From: Diplonema papillatum | Taxonomy: Eukaryota; Euglenozoa; Diplonemea; Diplonemida; Diplonemidae | Length of the DNA stretch: 64,000 nucleotides | Assembly (NCBI GenBank): GCA_030068145.1 | Contig: JAPJBO010000627.1 | Span: 62,001-126,000, forward strand | Reading direction: 5' to 3' | Part shown: piece by piece, positions 1 to 9,398 of the stretch | How the letters are laid out: each line of letters starts with the position of its first letter | Numbering within the stretch: the stretch's first letter is position 1 | Notes under the pieces: model-generated | Told to the model about the DNA's origin: nothing | The model's database searches: none | The model's input: the letters and a program-made list of their open reading frames with translations, nothing else | Program-made: the position numbers and the translations under genes

Positions 1-164
1 CAAGCTTGCAAGCTGTGGTTGGTCGTCACGTTCCTGGGCCCGGAGCGGCCTTTTTCTTTCTTTCAGGTAGCCACTTGACCCGTAGGCCCGTGGCTCTGCA
101 GTACCGCCGAAAACGTGAAGTTTGGCTCCCGTGTAGCAGGCTTTCCCTGGTACCAAACCTTTCG
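1..164. repeat. Rearranged F1 element
   Basis: The first ~66 bases match the 3' end of F1 in plus orientation, ending in a pyrimidine tract and CAG. They are followed directly by the first ~90 bases of F1 in reverse orientation (GTAGCCACTTGACC to CCTGGTACC). Two F1 pieces are therefore joined tail to inverted head. This is seen by comparison with the copies at 850-1328, 53973-54252 and 57883-58164. The mechanism (inversion or nested insertion) is inference. Confidence 0.75.
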
Positions 165-355
165 GTAGCGCGAAAACCGTACACCGCGAGAGTAGGAGAA
201 AGTAGAAAAGGGAAACTAGAGTTTTCGTTGACCGCACTACCCTGAGCCCAAATTCTGGACGCGGTTTCAGGTGGCAAGTTTGGCAAATGATCATGATCAG
301 AAGATCCTACTTGGGCGGTTCAGTTTCCTCACACATTGCATGTGGCTAAAAAAGA
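165..355. repeat. Dispersed ~190-bp repeat, also at 25157-25335
   Basis: This stretch, starting at ACCGTACACCGCGAGAGTAGG, recurs almost unchanged at 25157-25335 downstream of SEC24. It lies just past the splice donor of the secreted-protein exon, so here it is intronic or 3'-flanking. No coding function is visible. Confidence 0.8.
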
Positions 356-379
356 AAATTGTAGTTCCCCCCCGCTGAC

Positions 380-700
380 CTTGTACTGGCTGAGGTAGCT
401 GCCGCAGAACATGAGGTCCCATGAGGTTGTTGCGGTGACTGCGTTTCTCATCTCGGTGACGGTCATGAACGTCGCGTTGCTGACGCCGTGGAAGTTGATC
501 TCGGCCTGCACGTCGGCCGGGGCGGTGGCGAGGTCGGCGGTTTTCTTGAAGGGAAACCGCGTGCTGTCGGAGGACGAGCTGCAACGGATAAACCCACCGA
601 TGTTGTGCTGGCACCCACCACAGGTCAGCTGGCTGAGATCCGCGCCATCTTCAAGACCGGCGGCGACGAGGAGGAGGGATGCGAATGCGAAGGTGCGCAT
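380..700 (-). CDS. First exon of a small secreted cysteine-containing protein
   Basis: The frame from ATG at 700 encodes 107 residues. It opens with a clear signal peptide (MRTFAFASLLLVAAGL), then a Cys-rich start (TCGGC, IRC) and a compact region ending WDLMFCGSYLSQYK. The next bases are AAG|GTCAGC, a good splice donor, so I end the exon at 380; unspliced, the frame would run to a stop at 329. Any following exon is either left of the window or unrecognised. The family is not known to me. The signal peptide implies export or entry to the secretory pathway, and the four cysteines could form disulfides. The ATG at 700 is preferred over an upstream in-frame ATG because the upstream extension is a Lys/Thr-rich poly-A/T translation. 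Confidence 0.55.
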
Positions 701-849
701 GGTGACTCTTGTCGTTTTGCTGAGGGGATTCCTTTTTGTTGTTGTTTCTTTTTTTTTTTTTTTTGTGTGTGTTGTCAGCGGCACTCCGATCCGTCGTTCC
801 CCCTCTCCCTTTTCCTGTCGAGGTGAATATCGTCTTTTCTGGAACGATT

Positions 850-1328
850 GGGGGAAGGTACCAGGGAAAGCCTGCTACACGGGAGCGAAGCTTCACGTGT
901 TCGGCGGTACTGCAGAGCCACGGGCCTACGGGTCGGGTGGCTACCGATTTCCCAAACTAAAGCATCAAGGCGTGGCGCACCTTGGGGCTTGGCGCTTGCG
1001 CTGAGCACAAGCTCGTCGAGACGGTCAGCCACAGGGCAGAGCGGACGGGGTTGTGGCACTGTGCCGCCTCCGACTCAAGCTTTGCAAGCTGTGGTCATCT
1101 TCTACCCAGAGGGGGATTCCACGGGAGTCACAGACCAGTCCCCCCCCTCCTCGCACATGGCGGTTGACGAAGAGGGGACACACCGAGGAACCCGTGCCCG
1201 AGGGCCTGCTGGAAGAAGGGGATGTGCTGATGCAGGAACCCAGTCAGGATTCAGGTGAGGAGCAGCCGGGGAGGGGGCGCTCCGCGGCTGCTACGTTCCT
1301 GGACCAGGAGCGCTCTTCTTCTCTCTTC
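850..1328 (+). repeat. F1 element with internal insertion and flanking direct repeats
   Basis: The body of F1 runs from ~857 (GGTACCAGGG) to 1096. About 195 bp of unrelated DNA follow, and the F1 3' end (CGTTCCTGGACCAGGAGCG plus pyrimidine tract) resumes at ~1290. An 11-base direct repeat CTGGAACGATT sits at 839-849 and again at 1329-1339, which looks like a target-site duplication around the whole unit. Its class is unresolved: no protein, no clear Pol III boxes, no terminal inverted repeats. Confidence 0.7.
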
Positions 1329-1339
1329 TCTGGAACGAT

Positions 1340-2224
1340 TCGGGTCAATGCTTCAGCCATGTCAACAGCCAGGTACGAGAACTGCTGCTTGCGTGCAGTC
1401 CAACAATTGTGGACGCGCAAGACCCATGCACTCACATTCTTTCCGCAAGAACGGCAATTCTTCCGAATGACATCTGTAAACGCAGCCACTGAGCCAGAGT
1501 CTGGTGCAGGACTGCACATCCAGGGTTGAAGGGCTGACAAACTGCGATGCGTGTGTCCAAGTCTCTCCACAATAGTAGGGCTCGAAGGTTCTTCTCTGTC
1601 CTCGGCGCGGTAATACGCTGGGGTGCCGCCACACAATTCGTCGAGAAAGAGCTCTCAATCTGGCATTCCTTTCCTGAGATCGTCCTGACCTAGTAAAATG
1701 CCCCGTGTTCAGTCAACTTAAGCCGCGTACTCATTCCGGCAATTCCTTTCCGTTTCAGCCTTGCGAATGTACTCCCCCCTGAACCCATAATCTTTGATTT
1801 CTCATTCGGGGTGTGAGCATGGTCTGCAGACACGTATCACACGTGTCGAACACGGGTACATATCCCGTCAATCAGACTGTGTCAGACGGACTAAACAGAC
1901 TACGAAATAGAGCAAGTCTCACGTCGCCACGAGAGTGTTCTGCGCGCAGGTGATGGTTGTATTTTTTAGAGTTTCAAGTTCGCTTGAGAATCCGCTGCGC
2001 AGTGGCCTCTACGGCGGCAGCTAACGTTTCGGTGGGAAACTGCAACTCCCGTTGAAGGAAGGGGTCCCGCGGATACATTGTTCCCGGCGCAACTCGCCTC
2101 TACTTGAGCGAACGACGGTAGCGAAGCCCGCCGTCGACGACAAATATGAATAACCGAGATGCTGAGAATGCCGTCAAGAACGGATACGGCAGAAGTGTCT
2201 GCCGCGGCTCGTGCATCTGCATCT
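1340..2224. other. Stretch without a recognisable gene
   Basis: The minus strand between ~1600 and 1340 has an open frame with a CxxC motif (NCRSCGKNVSAWVLRVHNC). It could be an exon fragment or zinc-binding relic, but no splice sites or homology support it. A partial F4 copy lies at ~1964-2000. Nothing else is convincing. Confidence 0.3.
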
Positions 2225-2475
2225 CAAATACTCGACGTAGCTGCTTCGACTCCGAATAGAGGTAAGGAGCAAATACAATACAAACACAATGTGGTTTGTT
2301 CTTCGCTTACACCACCGTGTGCTGTTTTCTCACTCAGGACTTTGACCTTTTGTGTTTGTGTGATTTGTCGTGTTGGGGTGGTAGACCCGCATGACCTCAC
2401 GTCCGTTCAACACGTGGTTCGGTAGTTACAGCATTTGGGATACCCTTCTGTTCTTCGTCGGGCAGCATCGTCGAG
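2225..2475. repeat. F7 dispersed repeat, second copy at 27750-28120
   Basis: From ATACTCGACGTAGCTGC to the region around TTACAGCATTTGGGATACCC, this segment aligns with 27765-28110 (shared: GTAGACCCGCATGACCTCAC, ACACCACCGTGTG). The second copy lies inside SEC24 intron 5 and has a small extra insertion. No coding capacity is visible. Confidence 0.75.
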
Positions 2476-2576
2476 CATTTCCTTTCAAGCTGGCGCTTAT
2501 GTCAAAGAAAAGATGAAACCAAAACGGATAGCTAGAGATGTCGTTGCCAAACTTTGCAAAACCGAAGCTCAAAGGC

Positions 2577-3215
2577 AGTTGCGGAACCCGCGGTGGGTCG
2601 CAGGACGCCGCTCCGCAGATTGGTGAGCTAGATAGCTGGAGCTAGAGATGCTGGCTTTTTCGACGGACGGGAAGAACTGACCGCTGAGCTTCAGAGAAGA
2701 ACACCCCTGGCCTTCTCTCTTGAATACCCTGGGACCAGGCCGCACGTGGGTGTCTAACTGAAACCTTGAAAAAAGACGGGTCTCGTCCGACTGTCCTAGA
2801 CTGGTAACCTTCGGACCAGTTCATGCTGGAGGCAGTTGCGGAACGTGTTGTGCCGTAACGCTGCTCCGCAGTTTGGTGAACTAGAGAGCTGGTGCTAGAG
2901 ATGCTGGTTTCTTCGACCAGCATCCCGATGCTGCGGAAGGACGGGAAAAACTGGCAGGTGAGCAACCCCACACTCGGTTAACGTCTCTGGCTTTCTTCCT
3001 TGAATACCCTGGGACCATGCCGCGCGTTCCGGTACGTGCATAAGTGAAATCTTGAAACAAAAGACAGTTCTCCTCCGCTGTCCCAGACTGGTGTGGTGAC
3101 CCCTCGGAGGGTGATTTAGACTACTTAAGGCGTCCCCTGGCTTTCTCTCAGAAGCACCGTGGGGCCGCGCGTACCTGAAACAAAAGAAGGTTCTCGTCCA
3201 GCTGTCCCAGACTGA
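2577..3215. repeat. Degenerate ~250-bp tandem repeats
   Basis: Blocks such as GGCAGTTGCGGAAC, CTAGAGATGCTGG, TTGAATACCCTGGGACCA and CTGTCCCAGACTGG recur in the same order about 250 bp apart, with a third, shorter copy from ~3128. The last motif and the following CTCGGAGGGTGATTT also occur in every unit of the 460-bp array, so the two arrays share a building block. Confidence 0.7.
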
Positions 3216-3589
3216 TTCCGTGCTTCGGCCTAAACCCATGCAGGGAATTCTGGATCCACAGCTTCCTGCCATTTCGCGACGTCCAGTAGGCGTCCACTTG
3301 CCCACAGGCGGTAATCCCGCACTGGTGGCGGTGATGGGTCGCAGTGCTGGCCACGTTCCCGTGCGCTCGGTGGTAACCCCTCGGAGGGTGATTTACTCAA
3401 TGTGTCACCACTTCAGATCTCTGCATCCGGGTTACGGAATGTTCACGCATTCCCTTTCGGCAATCCTGCACGTCCGAGCAAGCTCGTCAGTGGCAGCTTT
3501 TTGAGGCGAACAACTACACCTTGCCTCAGGACCGACTGCCCCATGTGCAATTGCTGTTGACACGGAAACCTTCTCCCGTGTTCGCAACG

Positions 3590-5175
3590 CTTGCGCTGCC
3601 TCGGAGCAGACCCGTCCCACGGGGCGTCCGACGGCGAGCTCGTCACGAACCCGAAGCCCAAAACCTCCGACTCCATGGCCCTGACGTCGTCCAACTTCCG
3701 CTGCAGCTCCGACACGCGCTCGCCAATTTTTCCCCACGTGTCGACTTTTCGGTTCCACGGGTAGATCACTCGGTTGATCGTCCGGCTGTCCCAGACTGGC
3801 AACCGCTCGGAGGGTGATTTGTCCGCACTGGATCGTGATTGAGAGAACTGTGCGAATACGGCTAGCACAGGACAGGCTCTCCTGGTTTTACCGCAGTTGT
3901 TGACAACTGCTGTGTCCGTCGTGGCATGATACCCGCAGAGGCAGACAACTGTGCTTTGCGATACACACGGCCTGAGTCGATGTGTGTCCTCAAGGCTGGG
4001 GCTCGCATCAGCCCCCCATGCCTGGCGGCAGCTGCCGCCCACTCCACCGCTTGCGCTGCCTCGGAGCAGACCCGTCCCACGGGGCGTCCGTCGGCGAGCT
4101 CGTCGCGAACCCGAAGCCCAAAACCTCCGACTCCATGGCCCTGACGTCGTCCAACTTCCGCTGCAGCTTTGACACGCGCTCGCCAATTTTTCCCCACGTG
4201 TCGACTTTTCGGTTCCACGGGTAGATCACCCGGTTGATCGTCCGGCTGTCCCAGACTGGCAACCGCTCGGAGGGTGATTTGTCCGCACTGGATCGTGATT
4301 GAGAGAACTGTGCGAATACGGCTAGCACAGGACAGGCTCTCCTGGTTTTACCGCAGTTGTTGACAACTGCTGTGTCCGTCGTGGCATGATACCCGCAGAG
4401 GCAGACAACTGTGCTTTGCGATACACACGGCCTGAGTCGATGTGTGTCCTCAAGGCTGGGGCTCGCATCAGCCCCCCATGCCTGGCGGCAGCTGCCGCCC
4501 ACTCCACCGCTTGCGCTGCCTCGGAGCAGACCCGTCCCACGGGGCGTCCGTCGGCGAGCTCGTCGCGAACCCGAAGCCCAAAACCTCCGACTCCATGGCC
4601 CTGACGTCGTCCAACTTCCGCTGCAGCTTTGACACGCGCTCGCCAATTTTTCCCCACGTGTCGACTTTTCGGTTCCACGGGTAGATCACCCGGTTGATCG
4701 TCCGGCTGTCCCAGACTGGCAACCGCTCGGAGGGTGATTTGTCCGCACTGGATCGTGATTGAGAGAACTGTGCGAATACGGCTAGCACAGGACAGGCTCT
4801 CCTGGTTTTACCGCAGTTGTTGACAACTGCTGTGTCCGTCGTGGCATGATACCCGCAGAGGCAGACAACTGTGCTTTGCGATACACACGGCCTGAGTCGA
4901 TGTGTGTCCTCAAGGCTGGGGCTCGCATCAGCCCCCCATGCCTGGCGGCAGCTGCCGCCCACTCCACCGCTTGCGCTGCCTCGGAGCAGACCCGTCCCAC
5001 GGGGCGTCCGTCGGCGAGCTCGTCGCGAACCCGAAGCCCAAAACCTCCGACTCCATGGCCCTGACGTCGTCCAACTTCCGCTGCAGCTCCGCCCGCTCCG
5101 ACACGCGCTCGCCGATTTTTCCCCACGTGTCGACCTTTCGGTTCCACGGGTAGATCACCCGATTGATCGTCCGGC
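3590..5175. repeat. 460-bp tandem array containing copies of a coding exon end
   Basis: The string CTTGCGCTGCCTCGGAGCAG starts at 3590, 4050, 4510 and 4970, an exact 460-bp period. There are three full units plus a final partial one that merges into the genuine exon at 4928-5221. Units 2 and 3 are nearly identical. On the minus strand each unit re-encodes residues ~18-85 of the neighbouring exon (TINRVIYPWNRKVDTWGK onward). The repeats lack its N-terminal 17 residues and the ERAE tetrapeptide, and they are fused to unrelated sequence. Confidence 0.9.
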
Positions 5176-5221
5176 GCTCCATCCGCCGCTTCGCGAACAG
5201 AGCCGTCGTCGGCCGGTACAT
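4928..5221 (-). CDS. Small basic protein or first exon, unknown family
   Basis: ATG at 5221 opens a 97-residue frame (MYRPTTALFAKRRMERR...). The basic, Arg-rich N-terminus would suit a mitochondrial presequence. A short heptad-like stretch follows (RVSERAELQRKLDDVRAMESEV) and then a polar tail. The ATG is preceded by a pyrimidine-rich run ending in AAAG. The real exon may end earlier, near RQRK (~4970), because sequence beyond it is array DNA; the frame itself stops at 4928. I do not recognise the family. Coding is supported by amino-acid composition and by conservation of this frame in three downstream partial copies. Those copies are separated from any start and are probably non-functional. 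Confidence 0.4.
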   Translation of the reverse strand: MYRPTTALFAKRRMERRTINRVIYPWNRKVDTWGKIGERVSERAELQRKLDDVRAMESEVLGFGFATSSPTDAPWDGSAPRQRKRWSGRQLPPGMGG

Positions 5222-5229
5222 CGCGTGCT

Positions 5230-5880
5230 TTGAGAAACAGGGGGGGGGATGGGCAAAAGCCTTGGGCTGCTGTGTTCTCGGCCCTGCCCCGGATTCGACC
5301 CGAGCCCCGCACCTGCAAAAGAATCTGGGTTTTGCGACACGCTCCGGTGGCGGCAAGGAAATGCAAATACTGATAGTTGGATACGAATGCAGCGTGCTCG
5401 CAGCGTGACAGCTGATAGGCACCCGTGGTAGGCAGCTGACTTGTTGTATGCGTGCGTTCTCAAAGGTCGGTGCAGTTGTGATGGCTGAGATCCACGCTCC
5501 ATCGAGGCTCACGCCAACGACTTCGCGGGGTGGACCACGCACTCCTACGCACGCCTGGCTTTGTGATACCAGTACGCGGCCAACTATGGGTGGATCGCTT
5601 GAGCATCATCCATTTTCGGGACCGGTGCATTCGGCAGGTGAGTTGTTACACACTCATTATCGGATGCCGCCTTCCATGGCCACCGTCCTGCTGTCAAGAT
5701 GAACCGACACCCTTTGTGGGATCTGATGAGCGATCACTCGGACACCTTAAGTCAACTCTCGGTTCATCCCGCGTCGCCAGTCCTGCTTACCAGAAGTGGC
5801 CCACTTAGAACCAGGATTCTAGAACACGTCCAGGTGGGTGGGGAGGCGCCATAGCTTCTTGCCGTTTCTCCGGTGTCAGT
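5230..5880. other. No recognisable gene
   Basis: Open frames here on both strands have no recognisable domain. A poly-G run (5236-5245) and a CCCGGATTCGACCCGAGCCCC segment are present; the latter looks only superficially like a tRNA T-arm. I see no further structure. Confidence 0.3.
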
Positions 5881-5881
5881 A

Positions 5882-6099
5882 TCATGCAGGGTCAAAACCT
5901 TGTGTCTCTTTTTGGAAATGGCAAAAAAAAAAAATTCCGGAAAAAAAATGGGTTTTTTTGAATTTTAAAATTTTGGAACAAACTCTGCAGTAATTTTTGA
6001 TGAAGTTGAGCAAAATTCTTTTTTTCCAAAAAAAAAATTTGGGGTCCATCGGCCCCGCGGGAGCGTTTTAAAAAGACACAAGGTTTTGACCCTGCATGG
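5882..6099. mobile_element. TA-flanked MITE with ~28-bp inverted ends
   Basis: The left end (TCATGCAGGGTCAAAACC, continuing to TTGTGTCTCTTTTTGG) and the right end are reverse complements over about 28 bases. TA lies immediately outside both ends (5880-5881 and 6100-6101). The core is strongly AT-rich in an otherwise GC-rich region. At 218 bp with no reading frame it is a non-autonomous DNA element. The TA target fits the Tc1/mariner superfamily, but that assignment rests only on the TA. Confidence 0.8.
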
Positions 6100-6609
6100 T
6101 ATATACTTGCTGGCTGACGTCCGCCACTACTCGGACACCTGACGGCAGTCTGACACGGTCGTAGGTTCGAGGCTTCGGCTGTCCATGCCGAGCCACACCC
6201 CAACCGGGGGGTATCACGACGGTGGCCACTCTGCCCGCTCTTAAACTGTGTACTACTTGGCAAGTACATTGCCATTTCTCAGGATCATCTCCAAAAATCG
6301 AACTCGACGCGGAAGCCGAAAGAAGCGGGATTCTGAGGGACGTCTCTATGTGTGGTCTAAAACATTAAGGGGGACAGTGCTGCGGCGGGAGGGGGGGGAG
6401 AAGGTTTGCAAGAACGTGCTTGGAAAGGTTGCCGCATTGGTGCTGTGGGCACCGCGTTTCAGCCCTTTCAAGCAGCAGGCGGGCCGTCATACGCACGGAA
6501 CCTGGTGACGTGCTACTGCACGGTGAAGACCAGCCTCGGAAGCTGGAGTGAAAGCTGGGGTTGCAAAGAGCGGGTGTCACACCCGCTTTTCGGGTATGGA
6601 TTTACGCGC

Positions 6610-6682
6610 GTTTTGAGAGAGAGAGAGACGAGTTAGAGTGCAGGGACCATCTCTCCGAGGAGTATCCGGTCGCCCCACTACT
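6610..6682. repeat. ~70-bp dispersed repeat with (GA)n head
   Basis: A GAGAGAGA run followed by GAGTTAGAGTGCAGGGACCA and TCTCCG...TCCGGTC. It recurs at 26062-26135 (SEC24 intron 6) and 33670-33735 (SEC24 intron 2). Confidence 0.7.
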
Positions 6683-6699
6683 ATCCCGTACTACTACGG

Positions 6700-8359
6700 C
6701 GGGCGCAAGTCGTTGCGCCGTGGGCGCGGAGCGAGCCGTGGCCCTGTCAAAGATGATTGTTGCACCGATGGTGGCGCAGCCGGGGGCGTTCTGACTGGCG
6801 GACGAGACCGCCTGGCAGGCGTGTGTTGGCACGTTGTTTCGCGGGCTCTCCTCCTTTTGGCAATAGCCCGCCCTATGGCGGCGGCTAGCATCTTGACAGA
6901 GAATCTCAACTCCCACTGAACATAGGGTACGTCGTGCGGATATTCAGGCACGGCATCGTTCCAGCTGTTACGGGCGCAAATTGTTTCCAGCTTGCCCAAC
7001 ATCCACTCGGTCTTCCGTCCAGCCGCAAAGCGTGGGCGGTGGGTACAACCCGGCATAGCCGGCGCACCAAAACAGCGGAGGGTTTTGATTGTAGCACACC
7101 CGCTTTTCGGGTGTGACTCGGGCACACCCTCTTTAACTCCAGCTTCTGAGGCTGGACCTCACCGTGTGGTCCCATCTGCACCGTGTTTCGGTCTTTCACG
7201 CTAGCTACGGACACAGAAAGCGGGCCAATACCAGCGCGGAGCCGGAGTGTCTGCAGACTTCGACGGGGGGAGGGAACTATAACGCCGGGCGCAGTTCGAC
7301 GCGTTCAGTTAAAGATCCGTTTACAGCCTTCTTTTTGAAGCAGAAACAAATGACAAACAACGACAGAAAAAAAGAAGGAAAACTGCCGCCCGTGCCGAGA
7401 ACGTGGCATCGCGTAGTAGGGACACCAGCGCTCATCACAGAGTGCGCGAATTTTGAGGCGGGCCCACTTTCCACACAAGTGCTTCTATATGCGTTTGCTT
7501 GGGAAGAAAGAAAGAGAAGGGGGGGGCGAGAAACCCCCAACCGTTGCACTGCTCGATTTTTTCTAATTCTAACAACATACGATAAAACGACAAAAGGGAG
7601 AGGAGAAGGGTTGGGCAGACAGGTTCTGGCAAGGCACGTACGGACTGACTACCCCTACCTGTATTCTGAGGCTGATTCATCCGCTCGGTAAGATTTTCTT
7701 TTGAGCACAGAAACGAGTAAACTTCTCAGAGGCTCCCGGGTCGCTTACATCAACAGCGCCGTACTACGACAGCATCTCTTCGTCAACCTTTCCTCCCCTT
7801 TTGACATCGTCTCATATCGCCGCCTCGTGTGGCAAAGATCCATCAACAGCCCGCGTTGGGCAGGAGTCTGTCTATGGTGGGAAAAAAGAAAGAGAGAGAG
7901 AGAGGTGGGGAAAAAGTCTTGGTTTATAGTTAGACAGAACACTGTCCGCATGCTTGAAGGCCCGGGCGCTCCGGAGTCCGCTGTCATCCGACCCGCCTTG
8001 CAGCGCCGAAACCCTGCCTTCCCAGAACTGCCCGAGCGACATCATTGACATTCCCTCCTTCCTGGTAGGAATCTGAAGCCATACCTCGCAACGGCCGCCT
8101 TGTGTGAAGTCCCCGGAGAAACTGATGCTGACATCAGGTTTTCTTGGACGAGAGGTGACTTCGTCCCCGCAGGCAACCAACATTCAGTTCTACGACGCCT
8201 CTCTGCTGTATGATTTTGTAGTGGAACTCCCGTTTGTAGCTATCACTACCACCCAAAGGGGGACGGGTAGCGAGCAGATGCTCCGTCGCAACAACTGAAT
8301 GTCGTAGCACAGGCGGTACATCTCACCCGAGGATGTGGCAAGCTCTCTGCACCCCGGAC
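6700..8359. other. No recognisable gene
   Basis: Only low-complexity and dispersed-repeat pieces are visible. A segment at ~7155-7245 (ACCGTGTTTCGGTC, ACCAGCGCGGAGCC) is related to 35490-35580 in SEC24 intron 1. A fragment at ~7908-7960 (GTCTTGGTTTATAG, AGAACACTGTCC) belongs to the family at 30731-30830, 34915-35000, 35151-35230, 51880-51960 and 59255-59330. Confidence 0.35.
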
Positions 8360-8668
8360 TCCCACTCCGGATTGCGGGAGTGGCTTTGCGGTCATTTGTG
8401 CGGTCGGCCTCACTCCCTCAATGCGGGAGTGGCACTCCCTCAATGCTGGAGAGGGATCCCCTCAATGCGGGAGTGGCACTCCCTCAACGCGGGAGTGGCA
8501 ATCCCTCAATGAGGGAGTGGGACCCCGCATTGAGTGCCACTCTCTCATTGAGGGGATCCCTCTCCAGCATGAGGGATTGCCACTCCAGCATTGAGGGAGT
8601 GCCACTCCAGCATTGAGGGAGTGGCACTCCCGCATTGAGTGGCACTCCCGCACTTTTTCACTCCCGCA
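8360..8668. repeat. Palindromic repeat array with a large inverted repeat
   Basis: The region consists of variants of CACTCCCTCAATGCGGGAGTGG, each nearly self-complementary. A larger symmetry is superimposed: a left-arm segment reading ATGCTGGAGAGGGATCCCCTC is repeated in reverse complement on the right (GAGGGGATCCCTCTCCAGCAT), centred near 8522. Units abut with no unique spacers. Such DNA could extrude hairpins or a cruciform. Confidence 0.85.
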
Positions 8669-8851
8669 TTGACTTAGTTAGTATATGGCTGCTGAAGTCC
8701 GGGGTGTGTGCAATGGTTTGGCTTCGCCTGATTAACAGGCCAAGCTTACAAGGTGTGTTGGTGCATGTGTGCGTGTGTCATGGACCCGTTTTACGTGGTG
8801 CCTTCCTCTACGGGAGTACGACCACGCTTGTGTGCGTGTGCAAGGGTGGCT

Positions 8852-9125
8852 TCAGTAGGGTATCCGGCGTACCGCCGCGGCTATCTTGCGCCGGCAGCCG
8901 AGGGGGATCCAATGTCCTGCAGATCTGCGTCCGACAGCAAGCGCAGGGTGCCCACGGCAGCGACCTGCTCCCTGCGGAACACGTGGGCGAGGTCGAGGAC
9001 AGTGAAAAGATCGGGTAAAGGGAAGCTGCGTCAGATACTCGACCACCATCGTGTAGTAACCCCCCGCCGGCGGCGGCTTCGCCCCGCGGTGCATTGAGGC
9101 ACGCGCTGGCGCGAGCCTTAAAGAC
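8852..9125 (-). pseudogene. Broken duplicate of the SAM-domain gene's last part
   Basis: About 270 bp align with 9399-9670, offset ~545 bp. The copy ends with the same residues (CRRKIAAAVRRIPY) and stop. Between the conserved YTMVVEYLTQL block and that ending, small length differences (for example an extra AAA near 9003-9006 and a changed GGGTAAAGGG stretch) shift the frame, so the middle of the SAM domain is lost. It has no visible first exon. It is a tandem 3' duplicate, downstream of the intact copy on the coding strand. Confidence 0.75.
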
Positions 9126-9182
9126 AGGGTGAACGCGTGCGTCGCTTTGCGGGGCCGTGTCCGTTGGAATCCCTTCCCATTT

Positions 9183-9299
9183 TGTTTGTGCGATTCAACC
9201 CACATATGCTCTGGTTAAACTGCTGCCATTCGTTATTTTTGGGCTGTTAACAAATACTGTCTCCAGGGAAGCAGAAACTGGTTGTCGCAGCAAAAAAGG
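9183..9299 (+). repeat. ~110-bp dispersed repeat, inverted copy at 18948-19055
   Basis: GTTTGTGCGATT to GACAGTATTTGTTA equivalents are shared, in opposite orientation, with 18948-19055 (ACAAATACTGTCTCCAGGGAA in this copy). There it sits inside a larger repeat as an insertion absent from the related locus at 20825-21092, so it is mobile. Confidence 0.7.
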
Positions 9300-9398
9300 G
9301 TCGCCGGTTTCTTCCAACCTCTCCAACCTCGCTTTTTAGAAGGGGGATTCCAACTCGACGCGTCAAAGGCGCTCAGGCAAACTTGCTAGGGGGTGGCT

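Noticed and set aside
8360-8668. CRISPR-like regular repeats
   Set aside because: Units abut without unique spacers, the genome is eukaryotic and there are no cas genes.
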